Part shown: in pieces, positions 41,065-50,190 of the stretch
How the letters are laid out: each line of letters begins with the position of its first letter
How positions within the stretch are numbered: position 1 is the stretch's first letter
Made by a program: the position numbers and the translations under genes
Notes under the pieces: generated by a model
Database searches by the model: none
Told to the model about the DNA's origin: nothing
Seen by the model: only the letters and a program-made list of their open reading frames with translations
Origin: Halieaceae bacterium UBA5085
GTDB taxonomy: Bacteria > Pseudomonadota > Gammaproteobacteria > Pseudomonadales > Halieaceae
Direction: 5' to 3'
Assembly (NCBI GenBank): GCA_002414665.1
Contig: DIAF01000039.1
Coordinates: 159,021-223,020 of the forward strand
Length of the DNA: 64,000 bases

Positions 41065-42260
41065 TTCAAGCCACCATAAACAGCTGCATAGCGCGCAACG
41101 CTCGCCGTCCACGTACGCTCCTGCTCGACGAATGCGCGACCGCGTTCCCGCATAGCCGGCCAGTCATCTCTGCGTGCCAGAAGCCCGGTGACGGCAGACG
41201 CCAACGCGCTGGCGTCCCCCGCAGCAAACAGCATACCGGTGTCGCCAGAGCGCACCAGCTCCCTGTGCCCGCCAACGTCCGACGCCACCACCAGTCTACC
41301 CTGGGCCATGGCTTCCAGTGGTTTGAGTGGGGTCACCAATTCAGTCAGGCGCATTGGCAGGCGGGGGTAGGTGAAAATATCCACAAGGTTGTAATAGTCC
41401 TGTACCTGCGCATGCGGGACACGCCCGGTAAGGATGACGATATCCTCAAGATTCAGGCTGGCGATCTTGCCACGAATGTACTCCTCCTGTGGCCCACCAC
41501 CCACCAGCAAAAGGCGAAGTTCAGGGTGTTGCTCCAACAGCGGTGGCAGTGCGTCCAGCAGCAGGGGAATCCCCTCATAGGCATAGAAGGAGCCGATAAA
41601 CCCCAATACCGTCTTGCCCTCAAGCCCGAGCTGCCGCTGTAACTCAGGGTTCGCCGCAGCGCCATAGGTGAAGCCTTCGGTATCGACGGCGTTCGGGATG
41701 ACCGTTATTTTCGCGGCATCTATGCCTCGCCCGGCGATTTCAGCACGCAAACCCTCGCAGATTGTGGTCACCGCGTCGGCGCGCCGAAATACGCGCGTCT
41801 CAAGTGCTCGTGTGAGGCGATATCGCGGCCCCCACTCCCGACTCGTGCCATGATCCACCGCGGCATCTTCCCAAAAAGCACGGCACTCATAGACCACTGG
41901 CAAACCAAGTTCACGACCGGCACGCAGGGCCGCCAGGCCATTCAACGCTGGCGAGTGCGCGTGGAGAATGTCCGGCTGTTCAATCGCTGCCACCTCCACA
42001 ATGCGCCGCGCCAGCGTTGTCACCACCTCCCACTGGTCAAGTACGGGCAAGCGGTATAGCGGGTTGTTGCCGGGGCTTGTGCGGTAGAAGTGCAGGCCAT
42101 CGACGGTTTCTTCCGCTACGTCACTCACCCCCTGCTTGAGCCCGGTCACGTGAGCGGTGTGCCAGCCCAGGGCGCGCTGGCCCCGCAGAATATTGCGCGT
42201 ACGAAAGGTGTAACCACTGTGCAGGGGTATGGAATGATCGAGGATATGCAGAATACGCAT
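41061..42260 (-). CDS. PEP-CTERM/exosortase A-associated glycosyltransferase (Daro_2439 type, GT4)
   Basis: 399 residues. The start MRILHILDHSIPLHSGYTF is diagnostic of the exosortase A-associated Daro_2439-type transferases. The donor-binding end is EAMAQGRLVVASDVGGHREL. GGAGG five bases before the ATG at 42260 makes this start better than the GTG at 42275. It belongs to the conserved core set of XrtA exopolysaccharide transferases and presumably adds a sugar conserved among these polymers. Confidence 0.9.
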   Translation of the reverse strand: MRILHILDHSIPLHSGYTFRTRNILRGQRALGWHTAHVTGLKQGVSDVAEETVDGLHFYRTSPGNNPLYRLPVLDQWEVVTTLARRIVEVAAIEQPDILHAHSPALNGLAALRAGRELGLPVVYECRAFWEDAAVDHGTSREWGPRYRLTRALETRVFRRADAVTTICEGLRAEIAGRGIDAAKITVIPNAVDTEGFTYGAAANPELQRQLGLEGKTVLGFIGSFYAYEGIPLLLDALPPLLEQHPELRLLLVGGGPQEEYIRGKIASLNLEDIVILTGRVPHAQVQDYYNLVDIFTYPRLPMRLTELVTPLKPLEAMAQGRLVVASDVGGHRELVRSGDTGMLFAAGDASALASAVTGLLARRDDWPAMRERGRAFVEQERTWTASVARYAAVYGGLK

Positions 42261-42271
42261 CGGGCCTCCGC

Positions 42272-44179
42272 TCACGCCGCTACCACAAACTGGTCGTCAC
42301 GCACGGTGGCCTGAAACATCAGCAAAGTCCACAGCGGCGCACTGTGATCGCGCCTTCCAGACTGGTGCTCATCGACCAGACGCGCCAGATAATCCTGATT
42401 GAACAGCCCGGTGGCGGCGAGGCCGCCGGACTCCAGGAGATCCTTCCGTAAACGTTCCTTCAGCGGGCCGCGGAACCACTTGGCCAGTGGCACACCAAAG
42501 CCCATCTTGTCGCGGTACAGCACATCCTGCGGCAGGCGGGATTCGAGTGACTTCTTCAACAGATACTTCCCTTCCTGGCCGCGCAGTTTCCATTCCGGGG
42601 ACAAGCCGGAGACCCATTCGGTCAGCGGGTGATCCAGCAGGGGTACCCGCACTTCCAGCGCATGGGCCATGCTGGCGCGGTCCACCTTGGTCAGGATGTC
42701 GCCCACCAGGTAGGTTTTCATGTCCAGGTACTGAATCATCGACAGCGGATCGTCGGTGGGGCTGTTAGCCGCATGTTCATCAAATACGCTGTGTACCGAA
42801 TAGCCCTGCAATTCGCGCTTGAAGTTGTCGCTGAACAGTGCAGCACGCTGCTCATCGCTGCAGATCGACACCGAATGCAGGTAGGCCTGCACCGAGTTTC
42901 GCGCCAGCGCCTGAAAGGTTGTTTTCGCACGAAACACCCGCGGCGCCCAATCCGCCTTGGGGTACAGGCGGCCAAGGGCGCCAAACAGGGGTTTGCGCAG
43001 GCCCAGCGGTAACGCCTGTCGCAAACGCTCTTCGTGCATATGCCAGCGGTAGCGTCGGTAGCCGGCAAAATGCTCATCACCGCCATCACCTGAAAGTGCC
43101 ACCGTCACCCGCTTTTTGGCCAGTTGACACACACGGTAGGTGGGAATCGCCGAACTGTCGGCGTAGGGTTCATCGTAGAGCGCGGCCAGCTCGTCAAGAA
43201 GATCAAAGTCCTCGCTACTGACGATTTCCTGAAAGTGGTTGGTGTGATAACGCTCTGCGACGCGTGCGGCATACTCGGTTTCATTGAACTGCTTGACATC
43301 AAATCCGATAGCACAGGTGTTTACCGGATCGCTCTGCAACTCCGCCATCATTGCCACAACCGCGCTGGAATCCACACCCCCTGAAAGGAAGGCACCCAGC
43401 GGCACCTCGGCCACCATGCGCACCTGCACCGCCTCGCGCAGCCTGGCGATCAACTCGGCCTGCAGATCGGCCTCACTCGCCACCGTCACCGGCTTGAAGG
43501 GAATATCCCAGAACTGATTTTGTGCGGGCACGGGTTCGCCATGACGGAACAACATCGTATGCCCGGGGCGCAACTTGAACACATCGCGATAGATGGTTTT
43601 CGGCTCTGGCACATATCCCAGTGCGAAATAATCCTCGACCGCCTGCGGCTGCAGTGCGCGAGGCAACCCGGGGTGGGCCTTGATCACCTTGAGTTCGGAA
43701 CCGAATATCAGCTGGCCGTCTGCCAACACACTGTAAAAGAGTGGCTTGATGCCAAAACGGTCCCTGGCGAGAAACAGGCTGCGGGCATTCGAATCGTACA
43801 GCGCGAAAGCGAACATGCCGCGGAAATGATCCACGCAACGCTCGCCCCAGGCTTGCCAGGCATAGAGAATGACCTCGGTGTCGCAGTGCGTACGAAAGTG
43901 AAAACCGAGGGCCTCCAACTCACTGGCAAGCTCTTTAAAATTGTAGATTTCGCCATTGTAGACAACACAGAGCGTGTTATCCGCACTGAACATGGGCTGT
44001 TGACCACTGGCCAGGTCGATAATGGACAGCCTGCGGTGAGCCAGGCCCACCCCCGGCGCCAGAAAAACACCGCCCTCGTCGGGGCCGCGATGAAACTGGG
44101 TCTGATTCATGGCTTCGAGCAAAGCACGACCCGGCTCGCGCTGCTGGGTCAGATCAAAAATACCGGCAATGCCACACAT
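42272..44179 (-). CDS. Exosortase A system-associated amidotransferase 1 (asparagine-synthase-like)
   Basis: 635 residues with Met-Cys-Gly-Ile-Ala-Gly-Ile-Phe at the N-terminus, so the glutaminase nucleophile Cys2 is present, unlike in the paralogue at 19165. YNGEIYNFKEL and FRTHCDTEVILY are the glutaminase body; SGGVDSS and SGDGGDEHFAGYRRY form the synthetase site. Members of this family should convert a sugar uronate carboxyl to an amide using glutamine and ATP, giving for example a uronamide. It is coupled to the upstream transferase gene (two bases between stop and ATG). Confidence 0.9.
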   Translation of the reverse strand: MCGIAGIFDLTQQREPGRALLEAMNQTQFHRGPDEGGVFLAPGVGLAHRRLSIIDLASGQQPMFSADNTLCVVYNGEIYNFKELASELEALGFHFRTHCDTEVILYAWQAWGERCVDHFRGMFAFALYDSNARSLFLARDRFGIKPLFYSVLADGQLIFGSELKVIKAHPGLPRALQPQAVEDYFALGYVPEPKTIYRDVFKLRPGHTMLFRHGEPVPAQNQFWDIPFKPVTVASEADLQAELIARLREAVQVRMVAEVPLGAFLSGGVDSSAVVAMMAELQSDPVNTCAIGFDVKQFNETEYAARVAERYHTNHFQEIVSSEDFDLLDELAALYDEPYADSSAIPTYRVCQLAKKRVTVALSGDGGDEHFAGYRRYRWHMHEERLRQALPLGLRKPLFGALGRLYPKADWAPRVFRAKTTFQALARNSVQAYLHSVSICSDEQRAALFSDNFKRELQGYSVHSVFDEHAANSPTDDPLSMIQYLDMKTYLVGDILTKVDRASMAHALEVRVPLLDHPLTEWVSGLSPEWKLRGQEGKYLLKKSLESRLPQDVLYRDKMGFGVPLAKWFRGPLKERLRKDLLESGGLAATGLFNQDYLARLVDEHQSGRRDHSAPLWTLLMFQATVRDDQFVVAA

Positions 44180-44181
44180 AA

Positions 44182-45426
44182 TCAGGTCCCGTCCATTGAT
44201 TCCGGTAGGCGGCTGCGTCCCAGCAGATCGTCATACACCTGAAGGTAAGATGCCACTGTTCGCTCCCAGTCAAAATCCCTTTGTACACGCCGCACGGCGG
44301 CATGAGCCATTTGCTCGCACTGGGCGGGGTCATCGATCAGCGTTTGAAGCGCATTCGCCAGTGCGGTTACATCCCCCACCGGCACCAGCAGTCCTGTCAC
44401 CCCATCCTCCACCAGCTCCGGATTGCCACCTACACGCGTGGCGACAACAGGCAAACCACTCGCCATGGCTTCCAGAACCGTATTGGAAATGCCTTCGCCC
44501 AGAGACGGCAACACAAACACATCCATGCTTGCAAGAAGTTCGGGAATGTCATCCCGGTCGCCCGCCATCCAGACACAATGCTGCAACCCGAGTTCCGCGA
44601 TCAACGTCTGCAGTGCCTGCCGTTCCGGCCCATCGCCCACCAGTATACAGCGCAGGATATCCCTTTGCTGAGGGCTGGCGTCAAGAAGCTCCGCGAGAGC
44701 AAGCAGCAGGGTCCTTTGGTCCTTCACGGCCGCCAGGCGGCCGACCGTACCCAGCACTCGACAGCCCGGCGCATCGCAAAAGCCCGCTGGCATCCCCTTG
44801 ACGGCAACCCGACCTACCGAGGCTGACGTTGCAGTGTCGCCAGCGGGCAACGTACAAGGCACAAAACGATCCTGTGCCACACCATTGTAGATCTGCACCA
44901 CTTTATCCGGCCGGATTCCCACGGAGGTAACGAGCCAGGCAGAGAGATCACGACTCACAGCAATAAACCGGTGAATCAGGGGCTGCAGCGCCCTGCGTAG
45001 CATCCGGTATTTACGATTGCTGCCGTCGAGATCACTGATATCTCTGCCGTGCTCCCCGTGTACTCGCTTGCATCCAGTGAGCAATAAGCCAAGCAGCTGC
45101 GTCTCTAGAGCCGCCAAATTGCGTGTATGCACAATGGCGGGCCGCAGACGCCGGAGTACACGCCACAGGCGCCAGTACATACCGGGGTCGTGACCGGGCT
45201 TCTTGTGCAACTCGATCACCTCAACATCTGGCGCAGTGATGCGACCGGCAAACGCCTCACTGCGCGTAAGGCAAATAATTGCGTGGCGATAGCGGTCCGG
45301 AGGGCAACGGTTGATGATGTTGACCAGTCCATTTTCCAGTCCACCGGTACCGAGCGCATAAATCACGTGGGCAATCAAAGGTGGCTCATCTTTCCGGGGC
45401 TGAGATGGCATGGACGGAGCAATCAC
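44182..45426 (-). CDS. PEP-CTERM/EpsH1-associated sugar transferase (GT4, stp2 type)
   Basis: 414 residues. IAHVIYALGTGGLENGLVNI and RFIAVSRDLSAWL are characteristic of the second exosortase-associated GT4 transferase; the C-terminal EAMASGLPVVATRVGGNPEL binds the donor. It starts with GTG at 45426, which overlaps the xrtA stop (GTGA); an ATG five codons further has no ribosome site. It always travels next to xrtA in complete loci, so it likely adds one of the first sugars of the core unit. Confidence 0.9.
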   Translation of the reverse strand: MIAPSMPSQPRKDEPPLIAHVIYALGTGGLENGLVNIINRCPPDRYRHAIICLTRSEAFAGRITAPDVEVIELHKKPGHDPGMYWRLWRVLRRLRPAIVHTRNLAALETQLLGLLLTGCKRVHGEHGRDISDLDGSNRKYRMLRRALQPLIHRFIAVSRDLSAWLVTSVGIRPDKVVQIYNGVAQDRFVPCTLPAGDTATSASVGRVAVKGMPAGFCDAPGCRVLGTVGRLAAVKDQRTLLLALAELLDASPQQRDILRCILVGDGPERQALQTLIAELGLQHCVWMAGDRDDIPELLASMDVFVLPSLGEGISNTVLEAMASGLPVVATRVGGNPELVEDGVTGLLVPVGDVTALANALQTLIDDPAQCEQMAHAAVRRVQRDFDWERTVASYLQVYDDLLGRSRLPESMDGT

Positions 45427-46967
45427 CGATCCAGCACGGCATCGAGCGCGGCACCGTGGATCTTGAGGAAGTGTCGCAACTGTTGCCGGCCGTTGGCGAG
45501 ATCTTCATCCACTGGCGTTACCAAAAATATGCGCGAGCCTTTGCGCTGCCCCTGACGCACTAGTTGCAGCGCCTCCAACAGCTTTACCAGATAGGGATTG
45601 TCGGTTGAGGTCCCTCCTACCCGGTACCAACTCCAGACCAGCAGCCGTTGGCCGGCAGACTGAAGCAGTGCTTCGCGCACGTTGAACGCCGATTCGACGC
45701 CCAGACCGGCTGGCTCTGCTCTCTCTCCGAGAACACGCCAGCCTCCGTCCTCCGACCGCCATGGCGACTGGCTCTGAACAAGCTCGACGCCTTCGACCTG
45801 CTGCAGGTGCTGTCGGACAAACATACCCACAACAGCACCGCTGTTGGTGTAGAAGACCTGCAGCTCCTGGTCTGCACCCTGATGGAGAGGATGCCAGAAC
45901 CACTCCGCATCCGCGGTGAGCTCCCAGCCTCCCGCAGCGGGCACAGCTGACAATGGAGTCGTTGCCGCAAGCGTATGACCCACGGAAAGTCCCCGTGCAA
46001 TCACCGGCCCAAGTGCGGTGACCGCGACCAGCAGCACAAGGGTGACCCAGACAGAAGTACCAGGCTGACCGGCGATCTCGCGATGTTGCACAGGCATAGC
46101 CCGAGCGCCACCCTGTTCGTCCTCGCGCCAGAAGCTGCCAATCCAGAACAGCAGAAACATCACGACACCGAAGAACACCCACCCATAAATCAAGTGGTCG
46201 ACACCCACGGCAAGCTCCATGCCGCTGAAATGCCCGATCATCACGATGCCGTAGGCCCTGAGGCTGTTAGCCGCAATCGGCAACAGCAGGGAGACAAGAA
46301 CAAAAACCCCGCGTTTCCACAGACTGCGATAGGTCAGATAGGCATAAACGAGGCCGAGCGTGAACGAGGCGATCAGGTAGCGCACACCGCTGCAGGCTTC
46401 GACCACGGACCAATGGCCCGTTGGCAACGTAAGATAGGTCCCTTCCCGATAGACAGGAATGCCGCTGGCTCGCACCAGCGCCTCCGTCGTGTTGGCGGTC
46501 AGTTCTACGAGCGACGGCACCAGGCCCTCGCCCATGGGTACTGCCATGACCAGAAAACCCAGTGGGAACGCCACACGACGCGCCAGTTCAGTGCCGAGGA
46601 GCGACCATATACCTGTGATGAGGATACCCACGAACGCCAGTTGCTGTACGACACTCACCTCGACGAGATAGGCGAGCAACCACACCATCCCACCCCCGAG
46701 GGTCAACAGCAGTACGGTGGGCTGTGGACGAGCCACAGCCCCCGCCAGTTGATCGCGATCGCGCCAGAGCAACCAGAGGCTAATGGGAACGATGAGAAAA
46801 CCGTGGGCAAACGTCTCCGAGACGCTCCAGACGCGCACCATCGACGCCGCGGTGTCAAAAAACACGGCTACTGCCAACACAACGTACACAGCGACCGCTA
46901 CTGTCAGGCTTCTGCCCGCCAACGCACTGCCACGCCACGTATACCCGACCTGCACCTCTTCAGTCAC
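45423..46967 (-). CDS. xrtA: Exosortase A fused to EpsI
   Basis: 514 residues. About eight membrane helices in residues 20-285 carry the transpeptidase-like triad Cys192 (VVEACSGVRYL), Arg237 (NSLRAYG) and His258 (VDHLIYG). A C-terminal EpsI-type periplasmic domain (about 300-514) follows, with GWELTADAEWFWHP and WYRVGGTSTDNPYLVKLLEA. This two-part build is standard for XrtA. The enzyme recognises the PEP motif of exported proteins, cuts it and probably hands the protein to another acceptor. It begins with GTG, overlapping the stp1 gene by eight bases. Three candidate substrates lie at 6106, 7012 and 13598. Confidence 0.95.
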   Translation of the reverse strand: MTEEVQVGYTWRGSALAGRSLTVAVAVYVVLAVAVFFDTAASMVRVWSVSETFAHGFLIVPISLWLLWRDRDQLAGAVARPQPTVLLLTLGGGMVWLLAYLVEVSVVQQLAFVGILITGIWSLLGTELARRVAFPLGFLVMAVPMGEGLVPSLVELTANTTEALVRASGIPVYREGTYLTLPTGHWSVVEACSGVRYLIASFTLGLVYAYLTYRSLWKRGVFVLVSLLLPIAANSLRAYGIVMIGHFSGMELAVGVDHLIYGWVFFGVVMFLLFWIGSFWREDEQGGARAMPVQHREIAGQPGTSVWVTLVLLVAVTALGPVIARGLSVGHTLAATTPLSAVPAAGGWELTADAEWFWHPLHQGADQELQVFYTNSGAVVGMFVRQHLQQVEGVELVQSQSPWRSEDGGWRVLGERAEPAGLGVESAFNVREALLQSAGQRLLVWSWYRVGGTSTDNPYLVKLLEALQLVRQGQRKGSRIFLVTPVDEDLANGRQQLRHFLKIHGAALDAVLDR

Positions 46968-48228
46968 TGGTTACCTGCCCCCTCGCGTACCTCGGCACCG
47001 CAAAATTTTCACCCAATAGCAAAACGACTTCCGGAAGATTTTCCTCCCAGCTGAATCCCTGCTTGACACACTGGCGCGCGCGCTCCCCCAGCTGCGGGTA
47101 TTCGCCCTGCACCAGCCGACCAATCAGGCAGCGATAATCCTCGACTGTCTCGGCGAGCAGCACGTCCTCACCATCAACTGCGGCTATGCCCTCCAGTCCC
47201 TTTGCGCTAACGAGGACAGGACGCGCCATGGCCATGGCCTCCAGTACCTTGTTCTGCACCCCTCGCGCGATGCGCATCGGCGCCACAGCTGCAATAGCGT
47301 GCTTGAGGTAGGGGCGCACATCGGGCACGCGCCCGGTTACGGTAACCCCGGCATGCTGCGCTAGGCGCTGCACTTTGCTCGACGGGTTTCCGCCGACGAT
47401 AGTGAGGACGATGTGCGGATGCTGCCGACGCAGTGTCGGTAGCACGTTCTCCACGAACCAGGACACCGCATCGACGTTGGGCCAGTAATCCATGGCGCCG
47501 GTGAACACCAGGGGAAGGCTCCCCTCGGCGTAGGGACTGGGCTGGGGATCTGCAATGTCATACGCGGGATCGAAGTAGTCACAGTTCACCCCATTGTTGT
47601 AGAACCCGATTTTGTGCGCCGTGTGCGGAGAAAGCTGGTGAAACAAATCCGCCTCGGCCGAGGAAACAAACAGCCCAGCGTCAAACTGCTCAGCCAAGGC
47701 CTGCTCCAGCGCCAGTAAGTAACGCGCCTCACGACGATAAATCCAGTTCAGGGGCCAGGGCTTCTGCGCGGCATACTGCTGCCACTTGTCGGAATCCACA
47801 TCCACAAAATCAATGACCTTACGCAGAAAATTCGCAGCGCCCGCCGGCAGAAACTGCGCCATTGACGACGAATAAACGATCGCGTGCTGAATACCGTGTC
47901 GGGCCGTAATGCTCTCTGCCCATCTCAGCATTTTCCGGTCCGTGTAATAGGGAACCGAGAGCGCCTGACCCGAGAGGAAACCCCAGGCACTGCGCAACGT
48001 CGCGAGCCGCGAATCGAGCGGCCGCAGAAACACGCTCGCGCAATACTTTTCCAGTTCAGGCGCCCAGGGCCAATCGTCCGGGTCATCCACAAAGCTGCCC
48101 AGATGGATATCGAAGTGCTGGCTGAGGTGATGCAGCAGATGGAATGAACGAATCTTGTCACCCTTGTTGGGTGGATAGGGGATACGATGGCACAAAAAAA
48201 GCAGCGGGGGCTTCGGCATGTCTCCCAT
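46960..48228 (-). CDS. PEP-CTERM/EpsH1-associated sugar transferase (GT4, stp1 type)
   Basis: 422 residues. LFLCHRIPYPPNKGDKIRSF at the start and GVQNKVLEAMAMARPVLVSA near the end are the hallmarks of the first exosortase-associated transferase. The ATG at 48228 lies four bases after the FemAB stop; an ATG at 48219 is an alternative. The long in-frame extension to 48303 overlaps the FemAB gene and is rejected. It is the gene directly upstream of xrtA and is probably co-translated with it. Confidence 0.9.
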   Translation of the reverse strand: MGDMPKPPLLFLCHRIPYPPNKGDKIRSFHLLHHLSQHFDIHLGSFVDDPDDWPWAPELEKYCASVFLRPLDSRLATLRSAWGFLSGQALSVPYYTDRKMLRWAESITARHGIQHAIVYSSSMAQFLPAGAANFLRKVIDFVDVDSDKWQQYAAQKPWPLNWIYRREARYLLALEQALAEQFDAGLFVSSAEADLFHQLSPHTAHKIGFYNNGVNCDYFDPAYDIADPQPSPYAEGSLPLVFTGAMDYWPNVDAVSWFVENVLPTLRRQHPHIVLTIVGGNPSSKVQRLAQHAGVTVTGRVPDVRPYLKHAIAAVAPMRIARGVQNKVLEAMAMARPVLVSAKGLEGIAAVDGEDVLLAETVEDYRCLIGRLVQGEYPQLGERARQCVKQGFSWEENLPEVVLLLGENFAVPRYARGQVTSD

Positions 48229-48232
48229 GTGC

Positions 48233-49264
48233 CTATCCCAGGCTACGGGCCAAGGGTGGCCCCAACAGGTTTGCGACCGGCAATGGCAGCCGCTGCCAGG
48301 CATTCACCAACAGACGATACTTCGGGTTACTGGGGTTTACGTCAGGTACCTGGTCGCCGTTGACCAGAAAATACTCGTAAGGCAGCGGTTGCGGCTCGAA
48401 ACCCCAGTGCCTCTTGAACTCGAAAGGCCCCGTGTCGCGCTTGCTGCGTCCGAAGTCATACAGCGTTACACCCTCTTCGGCACTGCGACGCATCAGGTCC
48501 CAGTACATGAAATGGTTGCAACCGCGAATGCTGCGAGCACGTGCGATGCTGCCGCCGTAGTAGGGCAAGACCTCATTGCGGAAATAAAAGCTCATGACCC
48601 CGGCAACGTCCTCGTCGCCCTGGCGAATCATCAGGACACGGCAATCCCCTGCAAATTCGGTGCGCAGTGCATCGAGGTAGCGCCGGCTGAACACCGGAGT
48701 CCCCAGGTTGCGCACACTCTCCGCATACACACGATACAGACGCTGGGTGCCCTCTGTTTCCTCGCCCTCCAGCCCTTCCTGAATACCTTTGCGAATCATG
48801 GCGCGCTGGCGATTGGGTATGGCCTTGAGGTTGGCATCGTTATCCGCCGTAATTGGCTTGCGGAAGGTGTAATAAAGGTCCTTCACCGGCCACCCGCTAT
48901 CACTGCTTGCGCAATTGCGCAGCTCAAGTGCTTCTACACCGAGGCGCGTGGCCATGGCTTCGGCCTCACCGCGCAACATGCGAGCGGCTTCGGGGTGCTC
49001 TGTAGCGATGCCTCCGTAGACACAAAAGGGCAACCCGGCCAGTTTGTAGCCGAACAGACGGCTGCGCACCTCCGCGAGCGGCAGGACGCCCACCACGGCA
49101 CCATTTTCCTCGGCCAGCAAAAAATGGCAGCGATGCCGCAAAGCGCCTTCCAGCACCCGTTTCCAACCGAAGCGATGAAAGAACGTGGCCGGCGGGCATT
49201 GCTGCACGAACCGCTCCCAGGCCGGCTCGTCGGCGGCGTCCGCACAGCGCACCCGCACCGTCAC
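48233..49264 (-). CDS. FemAB-family XrtA/PEP-CTERM-associated protein
   Basis: 343 residues of the FemAB/GNAT-double-domain type: FHRFGWKRVLEGALRHRCHF in the first half and RKGIQEGLEGEETEGTQRLY and DLMRRSAEEGVTLYDFGRSK in the second. FemAB proteins transfer amino acids from charged tRNA to peptidoglycan precursors; the exosortase branch is presumed to modify the polymer or a lipid-linked sugar. It starts with GTG in a GTGA overlap with the deacetylase. Standard member of the XrtA core. Confidence 0.88.
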   Translation of the reverse strand: MTVRVRCADAADEPAWERFVQQCPPATFFHRFGWKRVLEGALRHRCHFLLAEENGAVVGVLPLAEVRSRLFGYKLAGLPFCVYGGIATEHPEAARMLRGEAEAMATRLGVEALELRNCASSDSGWPVKDLYYTFRKPITADNDANLKAIPNRQRAMIRKGIQEGLEGEETEGTQRLYRVYAESVRNLGTPVFSRRYLDALRTEFAGDCRVLMIRQGDEDVAGVMSFYFRNEVLPYYGGSIARARSIRGCNHFMYWDLMRRSAEEGVTLYDFGRSKRDTGPFEFKRHWGFEPQPLPYEYFLVNGDQVPDVNPSNPKYRLLVNAWQRLPLPVANLLGPPLARSLG

Positions 49265-50190
49265 GCGCCCACCTGCTCGCGCAGGCCACCGCGGGCATCT
49301 GATGCGCCAAAGGCAGGCTGTGGCAACGTCCCCGGCGCAGCGATAGCCGGGGCAAAAACGCGATCCATGCGGTCCCAGTGAAAATCGCCCAGCAGCCGCT
49401 GCAGGCGTGACTCCATGCGGCCCAGGTTCAGGTAGTGACGAAAGCGTGTGCGTGCGCTAAGCCCAGCCGGCCGAGGTTGCTCAGGGTCGATTTCCCAGGG
49501 GTGAAAATAGAAGTGCGCACTCTGGCCCTCACCGCGGTTGATCCGGCGTAGCGCCCAACGTGAGAACGTGTAGGGGAAAAGGCGGAACCAGCCGCCCCCG
49601 CCACAGTTGATGTTGCGCCCGGCGAGAGGCAGTGTAGTCACGGGAATTTCTGCCAACCGGCCCGACGCCGCGGAAAAAGCGAAACGTGGCGCTTCCGGCA
49701 TACCGTACAGATCGTGCCGGATAGGCGCGATGCTGGAACTGTAGCGATAGCCCGCATCAGCCAGTGTGTCGAGTGCCCAGAGGTTATCGCGACCTATCGA
49801 ATAGCTGGCCGCGCGGTAACCCTTGACCTCAACGCCGGCGATATCCTCGAGCAAGGCCTTGGTACGCCGTATATCATCGAGGAACGCCGGGGGCCGCTGG
49901 GTGGTGACCCGTGTGTGCTCCCATCCATGACTGGCAAGCTCATGGCCTTCCGCGACGATCCGGCGCACCATGTCCGGATGACGCTCTGCCACCCAGCCCA
50001 GCGTAAAGAAAGTGGCCTTGACCCCATGCCCATCGAACAGTTCCAGGATGCGCTCGACATTGGCCTGCACACGCAGCGGCGTCGTTTCCCACGCTGCGCG
50101 ACTCACCTGCGACTCAAACGCGGACACCTGGAAATAGTCCTCCACGTCCACCGTCATCGCGTTCACTATGCTGGCCGATGCATCACTCAT
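49261..50190 (-). CDS. XrtA-associated polysaccharide deacetylase (DUF3473)
   Basis: 309 residues. MTVDVEDYFQVSAFE at residues about 12-26 gives the catalytic Asp pair; ATFFTLGWVAER and EGHELASHGWEHTRV (His pair) complete the NodB metal site, and the C-terminus FYFHPWEIDPEQPR belongs to the DUF3473 extension. GGAG eight bases before the ATG at 50190 supports the start, which overlaps wecB by eight bases. It is the conserved XrtA-type deacetylase, distinct from the two others in the window, and probably acts on an N-acetyl group of the repeat unit. Confidence 0.92.
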   Translation of the reverse strand: MSDASASIVNAMTVDVEDYFQVSAFESQVSRAAWETTPLRVQANVERILELFDGHGVKATFFTLGWVAERHPDMVRRIVAEGHELASHGWEHTRVTTQRPPAFLDDIRRTKALLEDIAGVEVKGYRAASYSIGRDNLWALDTLADAGYRYSSSIAPIRHDLYGMPEAPRFAFSAASGRLAEIPVTTLPLAGRNINCGGGGWFRLFPYTFSRWALRRINRGEGQSAHFYFHPWEIDPEQPRPAGLSARTRFRHYLNLGRMESRLQRLLGDFHWDRMDRVFAPAIAAPGTLPQPAFGASDARGGLREQVGA